Source: Fidelibacterota bacterium
GTDB taxonomy: Bacteria; Marinisomatota; Marinisomatia; SCGC-AAA003-L08; GCA-002719095
Length of the DNA: 45,870 nucleotides
Reading direction: 5' to 3'
Assembly: GCA_002705575.1 (NCBI GenBank)
Contig: PAHI01000044.1
Coordinates: forward strand, 1 to 45,870
Shown here: positions 14,620-21,421 of the stretch, piece by piece
How positions within the stretch are numbered: position 1 is the first letter of the stretch
Layout: the number at the start of each line of letters is the position of its first letter
The notes under the pieces: generated by a model
Databases searched by the model: none
Seen by the model: the letters and a program-made list of their open reading frames with translations, nothing else
Told to the model about the DNA's origin: nothing
Translations under genes and position numbers: made by a program

Positions 14620-15978
14620 TTGAATTGTTGAAAATTTACTTAATTCTTCTCTGCACGTGTTCATAAACCTACTAAAAACCTTGTCAGTTTTTAGTTTTTC
14701 TAATAATAAATTATAAGAATGTATTACGGTTGAGTGATCTCTTTTGCCCAGCTCTAGACCAATGTTTTTTAAAGATAGGCTAGTTAAATCTCTAGCTAAA
14801 AACATAACAATTTGTCGGGCTAAAACAATTTCTTTTTTTCTGCTGTTTCCAATAATAAGTCTTTTTGGTATGTTTTGTTTTTTTGATATGTAACCTAATA
14901 TTTGGGTTAAATTTATTTGCTGTATAGCGATATCTCCAAAATTTTCTGTGATAACATCTCTGCATAGCTTCAGGGTTATATCAATATTTTTTAATGCAGA
15001 AAGAGCCTGAAGGCGTATTAAGATGCTTTTTAAAATTCTTACATCTTTTGTTATGCTGGTGGCAATAAATTCAGTTATTTCATAGCTTAGGCTTAATCCT
15101 GTGTGTTTTGCTTCATTCATAATAATTGCAATTCGAGTCTCTAAGTCTGGAGCCTGTATGTCTGCAATTAAACCTGACTGAAACCGAGAAACCAGCCTAT
15201 CCTGTAGCCCAATTAGTTTTGTGGGGTGCCTATCTGTTGTTAGAATAATCTGTTTTTCTTTTTGGTATAAATCGTTAAACAGGTGAAAAAACTGTTCCTG
15301 TGTTTGTTCCTTTCCAGCCAAAAACTGAACATCATCTAAAAGAAGCATATCAACATTTCTATAAAATTTTATAAAATCTGAAGACTTGTTTTTTTGAATA
15401 GATGCAATAAAATCAAGCATAAAGCGTTCGCCGGTAATATATAAAATTCGCAAATTATTATTTTTTCTTATCATCCTGTTTCCAGAAGCTTGAATTAGGT
15501 GCGTTTTTCCTAAACCAGGAGAGCTGTAAATTAATAAAGGATTAAAGAGAGTTTGTCCGGGTTTGTCTGTAACAGAGATTGCTGCTGCCCTTGCAAACTG
15601 ATTGCTTTTCCCCTCAATAAAGTTTTCAAACGTATATCTGTCGTTTAGGTTAGAAGGGCGATGGTATCCTTTTGGCAGAAGATTTTTTTTACTCTCCTTA
15701 AACTTTGGAATATTTTCAGGGGTTTTTTCAGTTAATAAAACGCTGTAATTAATTACATAGCTTTTACCAAAACCATGCATAACAGCATCGTTGATTAAAT
15801 GCCTATATTTAGACTCGAGCCATTCATAATGAAAACGGTTTGGAACTAGAAGGGTAATTTTTTGATTATCGATTGAGCTTATTTTAACAGAATCAAACCA
15901 CGTCTGAAAGGCGGTTTCTTCAATTCGCGACTTAATATATAGCAAAGCTTTATTCCATGTGTTTTTTTTAGAATCCAT
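14617..15978 (-). CDS. dnaA: chromosomal replication initiator DnaA
   Basis: DnaA binds DnaA boxes, melts the origin and loads the helicase. The 453-residue product has the standard domains. Domain I (about 1-85) has WFDSVKISS and LLVPNRFHYEWLE. A short linker precedes the AAA+ domain, with Walker A SSPGLGKTHLI (about 150), Walker B LLLDDVQFLAGKEQTQEQFF, and sensor/arginine finger region DRLVSRFQSGL. Domain IV carries the DNA-binding signature GLELGKRDHSTVIHSYN. A DnaA box is centred 8-9 bases upstream of the ATG, covering the place of the ribosome-binding site; no other Shine-Dalgarno is seen. The gene is divergent from the GDPD gene across 60 bases and leads an operon with a two-component system and ssb. 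Confidence 0.98.
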   Translation of the reverse strand: MDSKKNTWNKALLYIKSRIEETAFQTWFDSVKISSIDNQKITLLVPNRFHYEWLESKYRHLINDAVMHGFGKSYVINYSVLLTEKTPENIPKFKESKKNLLPKGYHRPSNLNDRYTFENFIEGKSNQFARAAAISVTDKPGQTLFNPLLIYSSPGLGKTHLIQASGNRMIRKNNNLRILYITGERFMLDFIASIQKNKSSDFIKFYRNVDMLLLDDVQFLAGKEQTQEQFFHLFNDLYQKEKQIILTTDRHPTKLIGLQDRLVSRFQSGLIADIQAPDLETRIAIIMNEAKHTGLSLSYEITEFIATSITKDVRILKSILIRLQALSALKNIDITLKLCRDVITENFGDIAIQQINLTQILGYISKKQNIPKRLIIGNSRKKEIVLARQIVMFLARDLTSLSLKNIGLELGKRDHSTVIHSYNLLLEKLKTDKVFSRFMNTCREELSKFSTIQ

Positions 15979-15982
15979 CTAT

Positions 15983-15991
15983 TTATCCACA
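15983..15991 (+). promoter_or_regulatory. perfect DnaA box in the dnaA leader
   Basis: TTATCCACA on the plus strand (TGTGGATAA on the minus strand) matches the strict DnaA-box consensus. It ends four bases before the dnaA ATG (15978) in a 60-base, highly AT-rich divergent spacer. Only one box is present here, so autoregulation of dnaA is more likely than a full origin at this spot. An origin in the neighbourhood remains possible. Confidence 0.8.
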
Positions 15992-16038
15992 TTTTATTAA
16001 CATAATTATTAAATTACAATTTAGTGTAAGATTTAAAA

Positions 16039-16788
16039 ATGACCAAATTAAAAGAAAATAAAAATATTTTTGTATATGCTCACAGGGGGGTTCCAACTCT
16101 TTGCCAGGAAAATACAATGGAATCTTTTAAAAAAGCTGTTGATTTAAAGTATAACGGAATTGAGATGGATGTTTTAACAACAAAAGACAAAAAAATAATT
16201 GTTTTTCACGATAAAAAAATAAACTCAATTGATAAAAAAATAAAAGACCTAACCTTTGAGGAAATTAAAAACATTTACGAAAAAAAAAAGAAGCCCATTA
16301 AGGTTCCAACTCTTTGCGATGTCTTAGAAAAAATTGGACACAAAACGGTTTTCAACATAGAGGTCAAAGACCAAGGAGAGATTTCTCAAAAATATGTTAT
16401 AGGCAAGGTTATTGAGCTGCTAAAAAGACACAATTTATTTGATAATATTATTATATCTAGCTTTAATGCACAGATATTAAAGGAGTCTAAAAAGATTGAC
16501 AACAGATATAAAACCGCATGGATATGGTCTAAAAAAAACTACCGTTTTTATAATTCCTGGAAAAAGGTTTTGAGGCATTATGGCCCAGATAAAATTCATA
16601 TAAACCAATCCTTGCTAACAAAAAAAATTATTGATAAAGTTCACAAAACAAATAGAGAGATTTTTGCGTATACTGTAAATGATAAAAAAACATTAAGGAA
16701 ATTAATAGAAATGAAGGTTGATGGTGTTTTTACGGACTCCCCAACAATTCTTGATTTAAGTAGAGGCACAAATCATCAAAGGACTTAA
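16039..16788 (+). CDS. glycerophosphodiester phosphodiesterase family protein
   Basis: This family hydrolyses glycerophosphodiesters to glycerol-3-phosphate plus an alcohol. The 249-residue protein shows the GDPD signature: YAHRGVPTLCQENTMESFKK (catalytic His15), GIEMDV (metal-binding Glu/Asp) and VFHDKKIN (second catalytic His). NIEVK and ISSFNAQIL follow, and the TIM-barrel ends at VDGVFTDSP. No signal peptide is seen, so it is probably cytoplasmic. It is divergent from dnaA. Its last 59 bases overlap the end of the HAD gene on the other strand, yet both overlaps encode plausible C-termini. The exact substrate is unknown. Confidence 0.9.
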   Translation: MTKLKENKNIFVYAHRGVPTLCQENTMESFKKAVDLKYNGIEMDVLTTKDKKIIVFHDKKINSIDKKIKDLTFEEIKNIYEKKKKPIKVPTLCDVLEKIGHKTVFNIEVKDQGEISQKYVIGKVIELLKRHNLFDNIIISSFNAQILKESKKIDNRYKTAWIWSKKNYRFYNSWKKVLRHYGPDKIHINQSLLTKKIIDKVHKTNREIFAYTVNDKKTLRKLIEMKVDGVFTDSPTILDLSRGTNHQRT

Positions 16789-17395
16789 AACAATTCAAGC
16801 CCTTGAAGCTTTCAAAGCGCTCAAAAGAATTGTGCCCGCAGGCCAGGGCAGCAACATGACAGCCTAAATCAAGCCCCATTTTCATATCGGTGACAGTATC
16901 TCCGACAAACAAAATATTGTGTTTTTTTGCAGGAATTTTTTTGACTAATTGTTCTGCAGCGGCTTCTTTGCCGATAGCATTATAGTTGTTTAAGCCTAAA
17001 ACTCTATTAAAACAAGAAGATAGATTATAAAAAGAGACCGAAGGAACAAGCGTTTTTTTATTCTGCGCAGATAATAAAATATTTTTAATGTTAGCCTCCT
17101 TTATTTTAAATAAAATATTTTTTGCACCAACATATAGGCGTGCGTTATGCCTTTTTTTGTTATAAAGAGCAATAAATTCTTTTGAAATTTTTTTATAGGA
17201 ATGTTTTTTAAAATCAAAGCCAACAGCCTTGTAGTAATTTTTTAAAGGGAAGCAAAAACTTTTCTTATAAAAATCAAGAGTTATTGGAGGGAGCTTTTTA
17301 GAGGCTAAAAGAATGTTCATAATTTCCACAAAAAGAGCCCCATCATTAACAAGGGTTCCGTTCCAGTCCCATATAATATAGCTAATTTTCTCCAA
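16730..17395 (-). CDS. HAD-superfamily hydrolase, phosphoglycolate-phosphatase-like
   Basis: The 221-residue protein has HAD motif I DWNGTLVND (about 11-19), an alpha-helical C1-type cap, motif II in ILLSAQN, motif III Lys near YNAIGKEAAAEQL, and motif IV FVGDTVTDMKMG. This fits Gph-type small-molecule phosphatases. The start is TTG at 17395, overlapping the end of lpxK by 14 bases; no ATG is available before motif I. It ends the lpxB-acyltransferase-lpxK-HAD run, so it might act on an envelope-precursor phosphate, but phosphoglycolate or another sugar phosphate is equally possible. Its 3' end overlaps the GDPD gene antisense. Confidence 0.85.
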   Translation of the reverse strand: MEKISYIIWDWNGTLVNDGALFVEIMNILLASKKLPPITLDFYKKSFCFPLKNYYKAVGFDFKKHSYKKISKEFIALYNKKRHNARLYVGAKNILFKIKEANIKNILLSAQNKKTLVPSVSFYNLSSCFNRVLGLNNYNAIGKEAAAEQLVKKIPAKKHNILFVGDTVTDMKMGLDLGCHVAALACGHNSFERFESFKGLNCFKSFDDLCLYLNQELLGSP

Positions 17396-18335
17396 TCGTT
17401 TTATTGGTTAGAATTTTTTCAAAGGCCGGACCTTCTTCTATTTGTAGTGACATTTTAACATAACAGCCCTCATATTTTTTTATAAATTGACGCGGAAGCT
17501 TTATCCAATCTTTGTGTGTTGTAAAAAAAGTTTTTTGTGAGCATTGTGATAATGTTTTTTCAATCTTTTTAAGCGTCTTTTCAGTATATTTCTGATGGTC
17601 TTTAAAGGTTATATGTTTTATGGTTTTTATAGATAGCCTTTCCAAGGTTTTAATAAAAAAGCTCGGAGAACCAATGCCGCAAAAAGAAATGCCCTGTTTA
17701 CAGGATTTATTAGAAAGAGAAAAAGAAGGAGTACACTTAAAGCTAAGAACACCAGCCCTATTAATTTTTTTTTCAAGATTTTTAGAAGGTGGGTTTTTTG
17801 TATAAACAACACAATCAGCCCGCTTTATGTTTTTAAAAGGCTCTCTGAACGTGCCCCAAGGAAGCATTTTTGTACTTTGTTTTGAGTCTACCAAAACAAT
17901 ATCTAGTGCTTTTTTTATTGACCTCATTTGGAAACCATCATCTATAATAATAGCATTATATTTGGATTTAAATTTTTGAGCCCACCTAATTGAAGAAAGT
18001 TTGTTTTTGTTTACTAAAATATCAATTCCTGGAAGCTCGCGAGAAATCATAAGAGGCTCATCCCCAACCTCATCAGAGGTTAAGCCAGAGGCCCCATTGA
18101 ACAAAACGTGTTCTTTTGAAGATCTTTTATATCCCCTAGAAACAATGAGTGGGTTCAGATTTTTTTTAACAAGCAATTTTGCAATATAAATAACAAAAGG
18201 TGTTTTTCCTGTTCCTCCAAAAGAAAGATTTCCAACAGAAATAACTGGGATTGCAGACGCGTGTTTTTTAAAAAAATTTAGATCGTATAGCATGTTTCGG
18301 AGCCCAACAAGCAATCTGTATAAAAAATATATCAT
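17382..18335 (-). CDS. lpxK: tetraacyldisaccharide 4'-kinase LpxK
   Basis: LpxK phosphorylates the 4' position of the lipid A disaccharide at the inner membrane. Seen: the N-terminal amphipathic/membrane segment (MIYFLYRLLVGLRN), the P-loop-like SVGNLSFGGTGKTPF (about 33-47), VSRGYKR (about 65-71), the family segment DEVGDEPLMI (about 87-96), and the second Walker-type IIIDDGFQMRSI. The length of 317 residues is normal. It follows the acyltransferase gene by 5 bases and overlaps the HAD gene, indicating one operon that starts with lpxB. It supports a lipid A-containing outer membrane. Confidence 0.95.
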   Translation of the reverse strand: MIYFLYRLLVGLRNMLYDLNFFKKHASAIPVISVGNLSFGGTGKTPFVIYIAKLLVKKNLNPLIVSRGYKRSSKEHVLFNGASGLTSDEVGDEPLMISRELPGIDILVNKNKLSSIRWAQKFKSKYNAIIIDDGFQMRSIKKALDIVLVDSKQSTKMLPWGTFREPFKNIKRADCVVYTKNPPSKNLEKKINRAGVLSFKCTPSFSLSNKSCKQGISFCGIGSPSFFIKTLERLSIKTIKHITFKDHQKYTEKTLKKIEKTLSQCSQKTFFTTHKDWIKLPRQFIKKYEGCYVKMSLQIEEGPAFEKILTNKTIGEN

Positions 18336-18340
18336 ATGCT

Positions 18341-18970
18341 TTAAAAACTATTCCTGTCAATTTTATTTTGAATTCTATTCATTTTTAGAGAAATAGAATT
18401 TGAAAATTCTTTTTCAGGCATGTTGCAAGAAACATCAATTTCTTCAAAATAAACAGAGTTTTTTGAAAAAGGGAGGGGCAAAATAAAGCTGTCCCAAGTT
18501 TTTAGTTTTTTAAAACTGCTAGAAGAGCCTGATATAAAAATAATTTTAGCACCAAGTTTTTTTGCAAGCACAAGCGAACCGCTCTTTGCTATTCTTGGAG
18601 GGCCTTTTGGCCCATCGTTTGTTACAACTATTACAGACTGACTCCTTTTATATAAACGAATCATTTCTTTAATAACATTTTTCCCCCCTCGAGAGCTAGA
18701 CCCCTTAATTAACAAAAATCCATATTTTTTTAAAACACTACCAAGAATCATTGAATCTTTGTGGTTGCTAGACACAACATTAATGTTTGTAAAGTTTTTT
18801 TTAAAAAACATAAGAGGAAAAATAAAGTAACCATGCCAAGCACAAACCAAAACAGGTTTTTTTGAAGAAACAGCTTTTTCAAAAACCTCTCGTCCAAAAA
18901 AACTCCATTTACAGGTTTTTTCGATCAAAAAAAACAAAATAAACAAAAAATATGATTTAATCTTTACCAT
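18341..18970 (-). CDS. DUF374 lysophospholipid-acyltransferase-like protein (lipid A acyltransferase candidate)
   Basis: From the ATG at 18970 it encodes 209 residues with an N-terminal membrane segment (KSYFLFILFFLIEKTCKWSF). It then has the DUF374 hallmarks CAWHGYFIFPLMFF, SSNHKDSMILGSVLKKYG, IKGSSSRGG and TNDGPKGPPRIAK. In this family His in the WHG segment and the Asp of SNHKD stand where the HX4D acyltransferase motif occurs. The location between lpxB and lpxK makes a late acyl transfer to lipid A the most likely role, but the substrate is not shown. The frame opens further up to 18991, which would deepen the overlap with lpxB. Confidence 0.85.
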   Translation of the reverse strand: MVKIKSYFLFILFFLIEKTCKWSFFGREVFEKAVSSKKPVLVCAWHGYFIFPLMFFKKNFTNINVVSSNHKDSMILGSVLKKYGFLLIKGSSSRGGKNVIKEMIRLYKRSQSVIVVTNDGPKGPPRIAKSGSLVLAKKLGAKIIFISGSSSSFKKLKTWDSFILPLPFSKNSVYFEEIDVSCNMPEKEFSNSISLKMNRIQNKIDRNSF

Positions 18971-20075
18971 GTAATATATAGTTTGCAACACGCCTGCTTA
19001 CGCCTGTGGGGCCGAGTTTTTGTTTTATAGCAGCATACCCGTCAACTAAGCTTTGTTGCTTGTTTTTGTTGGAAAGAATTTCTTTGGTTTCATAAATCAA
19101 ATTGACAGATGTGAGGTTTTCTTGTAAAAGCTCTGGAACTAATGGGCGATCAAGTATAATATTAGGCATTCCGGCATAATTTACTTTAACATATTTTTTC
19201 ATAAAATACCAAGAAAGAGGAGAGGTTTTATAAACCAAAACAAAAGGAGTATTGAAAATTACAGACTCTAAGGAGCTTGTTCCTGATCCAACCCATGCAA
19301 AATCTGCAGCTGCAAGGGTAAGCTCTGGAAAATCTTTTACGACCGTAACTTTTTCTAGGTTAAAGCGCTTTTCTAGGTCAAAATCCAAGCCGTGAGCTTG
19401 CCCTATTAAAACCTCAAAATCTTTAAAAAAATCATTTTTTAAAGCCTGTAACATAACAGGAAGATGGTTTCTTATTTCTTGAACTCTGCTTCCAGGAAAC
19501 AATGTTAAATACTTCTTTTGTCTATCTAGCCCCAGCTTAGTAAAAGCATCTTTTTTAATATCTTTTTTAGCATAATAATCAACAAAAGGGTGTCCTACAA
19601 AGAGAGCGTCAACACACCTTTCTTTGTACCAGGTTTTTTCAAAATCAAAAATCACAATCATTTTATCCACATATTTTTTTATTGTTTCAATTCTTTTTTC
19701 TTTCCACGCCCATATTTGTGGACTTATGTAAAAAACAATATTTATATTGGGAAACCTCTTTTTGATTTTTTTTGCAATATGAAGATTAAAACCAGGATAA
19801 TCTATTAAAATAATTGAAACAAAAGATTCGTCTACCATATCAAGAACTTTTTTTTCAACAGATTTTAAAAAAGGAAACTTTTTTATTACCTCCCAAAAAC
19901 CCATTACTGCCATATCATTTATGCTTGCAATAGAATTTAGTCCACATCTAGACATAAGAGGGCCGCCGATACCTTTGAACGAAATATTCGAGTTCATAGA
20001 CGTCATCTCTTTCATTAAGTGAGAGCCATGAAGGTCTCCAGATGGTTCGCCTGCGATAATAAAGTATTTTTGCAT
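18957..20075 (-). CDS. lpxB: lipid-A-disaccharide synthase LpxB
   Basis: LpxB joins UDP-2,3-diacylglucosamine and lipid X to give the lipid A disaccharide at the cytoplasmic face of the inner membrane. The 372-residue product starts YFIIAGEPSGDLHGSHLMKE and contains KGIGGPLM, DYPGFNLHIAKKIKK, YISPQIWAWKEKRI, VGHPFVDYY, FPGSRVQEI, and WVGSGTSSLE near the UDP site. All are LpxB landmarks. It is the first gene of the lipid A run. A GGAG sequence lies 11 bases before the ATG, and the 108-base divergent spacer on its left must hold its promoter. The coding sequence contains a DnaA-box 9-mer at 19663. Confidence 0.96.
   Translation of the reverse strand: MQKYFIIAGEPSGDLHGSHLMKEMTSMNSNISFKGIGGPLMSRCGLNSIASINDMAVMGFWEVIKKFPFLKSVEKKVLDMVDESFVSIILIDYPGFNLHIAKKIKKRFPNINIVFYISPQIWAWKEKRIETIKKYVDKMIVIFDFEKTWYKERCVDALFVGHPFVDYYAKKDIKKDAFTKLGLDRQKKYLTLFPGSRVQEIRNHLPVMLQALKNDFFKDFEVLIGQAHGLDFDLEKRFNLEKVTVVKDFPELTLAAADFAWVGSGTSSLESVIFNTPFVLVYKTSPLSWYFMKKYVKVNYAGMPNIILDRPLVPELLQENLTSVNLIYETKEILSNKNKQQSLVDGYAAIKQKLGPTGVSRRVANYILHGKD
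19663..19671 (+). promoter_or_regulatory. second perfect DnaA-box 9-mer, inside lpxB
   Basis: TTATCCACA occurs within the lpxB coding region, 3.7 kb from dnaA. It could titrate DnaA or be a chance match; a single 9-mer inside an AT-rich gene is weak evidence for function. Confidence 0.3.
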
Positions 20076-20191
20076 TTATAAAATAGCTCCTACAACCTGC
20101 GATTAAATTAAAAAACATTTACAAAGTTTTCATCAATTGTTTGGTTATTAGTATTTAATATTTTATATTTCTTCTCTAAAAGTTGTTAAAA

Positions 20192-20725
20192 ATGAATATA
20201 TCAATAAATACGATAATACACTCTTTTATTATGACTATATTTGCCTTAGTTGGCCTAATCTTTTTTTTCACACAGCTGGCAAACGAGCAGTTTCTTGGCG
20301 CCATTATATGTCTTTCTGCCGCAGTTCTGTTTATAAATATATATGGATTTGTTTCAGCTGCTTTAAAAATAAATGTATTAGGATATTTAATTTCTGTTTA
20401 TTTAGGAGTTGTGTCTGTATCTGTTGTTGCTATATTTGGTTTTGAGCCAACGGCTATTGGCTATAAAACACTATATTCAGTTAATCTTGAGGCAATAGCG
20501 TGTAGCATATTTTTACTTTTGATATCAACAACAATTTTAGTAGCTGTCCAAAACGTTAAAGCTCCAAACAAAAGTAGCGGCCTTGATACACACAGGCCTC
20601 CTTTACAAATTAATTTTGTTGAAAAACAGAAACCAGACAAACCTCAAAAAACACTGTATGATTCAAAAAAATGGGAAGAGATATCCTCCCAAGAGGTTGA
20701 GTCAGGAGATTACCAGGCAGTATGA
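20192..20725 (+). CDS. four-helix membrane protein with cytoplasmic tail, unknown function
   Basis: I do not recognise this family. From the ATG at 20192 it has 177 residues. About four hydrophobic segments are seen (around IIHSFIMTIFALVGLIFFFT, FLGAIICLSAAVLFINIYGF, GYLISVYLGVVSVSVVAIFG and AIACSIFLLLISTTILVAV). A polar, Pro/Lys-rich tail of about 55 residues (from KAPNKSSGLDTHRPP) has no known motif. A TTG at 20183 would add three residues. Its stop overlaps the ATG of the following lipoprotein gene (ATGA), so the two are probably made together. It is divergent from lpxB. Confidence 0.65.
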   Translation: MNISINTIIHSFIMTIFALVGLIFFFTQLANEQFLGAIICLSAAVLFINIYGFVSAALKINVLGYLISVYLGVVSVSVVAIFGFEPTAIGYKTLYSVNLEAIACSIFLLLISTTILVAVQNVKAPNKSSGLDTHRPPLQINFVEKQKPDKPQKTLYDSKKWEEISSQEVESGDYQAV

Positions 20726-21420
20726 AAAAGGAAAAACAAATGGTTAAAATTTTATATATAGTTATAATTTTTTTTATGGGTGCTTGTGATAGCAGTACTG
20801 AGCCGGAAACAGTATATACAATGGAAGACTTGCAGGGAACATGGGAAATGGTTTCTAATTCTGTAGAGCTAGAGTATTTAATTGATGTTTCATATGCTTA
20901 CTCAACCGCAGGACAAGATGCGTGTACTTCTTTAAGTGGAAGTTGGAGTGAGCAAAACGGGTGTGTTTTTGATTCTTCCGTAGCAGCTTTTTTGTATAAT
21001 CAGGCTTGCAGTCAGCTTCAGGGCTCTTTAAGCGGGTCAATCTGTACTGTGTCAATAAACGAAGAAACATGCTGTTGTCCAAACAATGAGACAGGCAACG
21101 ATCAGCAGGTTAGTTGCTCTATTTCGCAAACACTGACAGTGTCAAGCGATGGAGCGCTATCTCTAGTAACAGTAAATTATGGAGAAGAAACCACACAATC
21201 TGGGGTTTTAACAATCAACGGATCATCAATTATATGGAACATGGAAGAACAGAATCCTCTAAACGGAACAGTCTCTATATTAGGAAATTCTTTAACAATA
21301 CGGGTTGGATCTAACGATTTATCAGATATTTTGGACCCTTCAGGCGCTGACGATTCATTTAGTCAATCAATAACATCAGGCTCTGCTACAATAATCATGA
21401 GTATGAATAAAGTAAATTAA
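20722..21420 (+). CDS. Cys-rich lipoprotein with an internal repeat, unknown function
   Basis: An N-terminal signal (KILYIVIIFFMGAC) ends in a lipobox, with Cys22 as the lipid anchor, followed by DSSTEPE. Asp at +2 would favour the inner membrane in E. coli, though that rule may not hold here. LQGTWEMVS resembles the start of lipocalin-like domains. Eight more cysteines follow: Cys68 and Cys81, Cys96 and Cys108, Cys117-119, and Cys132. The segments ACTSLSGSWSEQNGC and ACSQLQGSLSGSIC look like a duplicated Cys-loop unit about 28 residues apart. The C-terminal half is Ser/Thr-rich beta-type sequence. It is coupled to the membrane protein upstream and ends one base before the convergent ppdK. 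Confidence 0.7.
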   Translation: MKKEKQMVKILYIVIIFFMGACDSSTEPETVYTMEDLQGTWEMVSNSVELEYLIDVSYAYSTAGQDACTSLSGSWSEQNGCVFDSSVAAFLYNQACSQLQGSLSGSICTVSINEETCCCPNNETGNDQQVSCSISQTLTVSSDGALSLVTVNYGEETTQSGVLTINGSSIIWNMEEQNPLNGTVSILGNSLTIRVGSNDLSDILDPSGADDSFSQSITSGSATIIMSMNKVN

Positions 21421-21421
21421 T

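Noticed and set aside
14654..14665. Second parS candidate (GCACGTGT) in dnaA
   Set aside because: Only the CACGTG core matches; the outer arms of the palindrome are absent. The CACGTG at about 36300 in ruvB fails in the same way.
15979..16038. Calling the dnaA-GDPD spacer the replication origin
   Set aside because: Only 60 bases with one DnaA box; too small without skew data or a box cluster.
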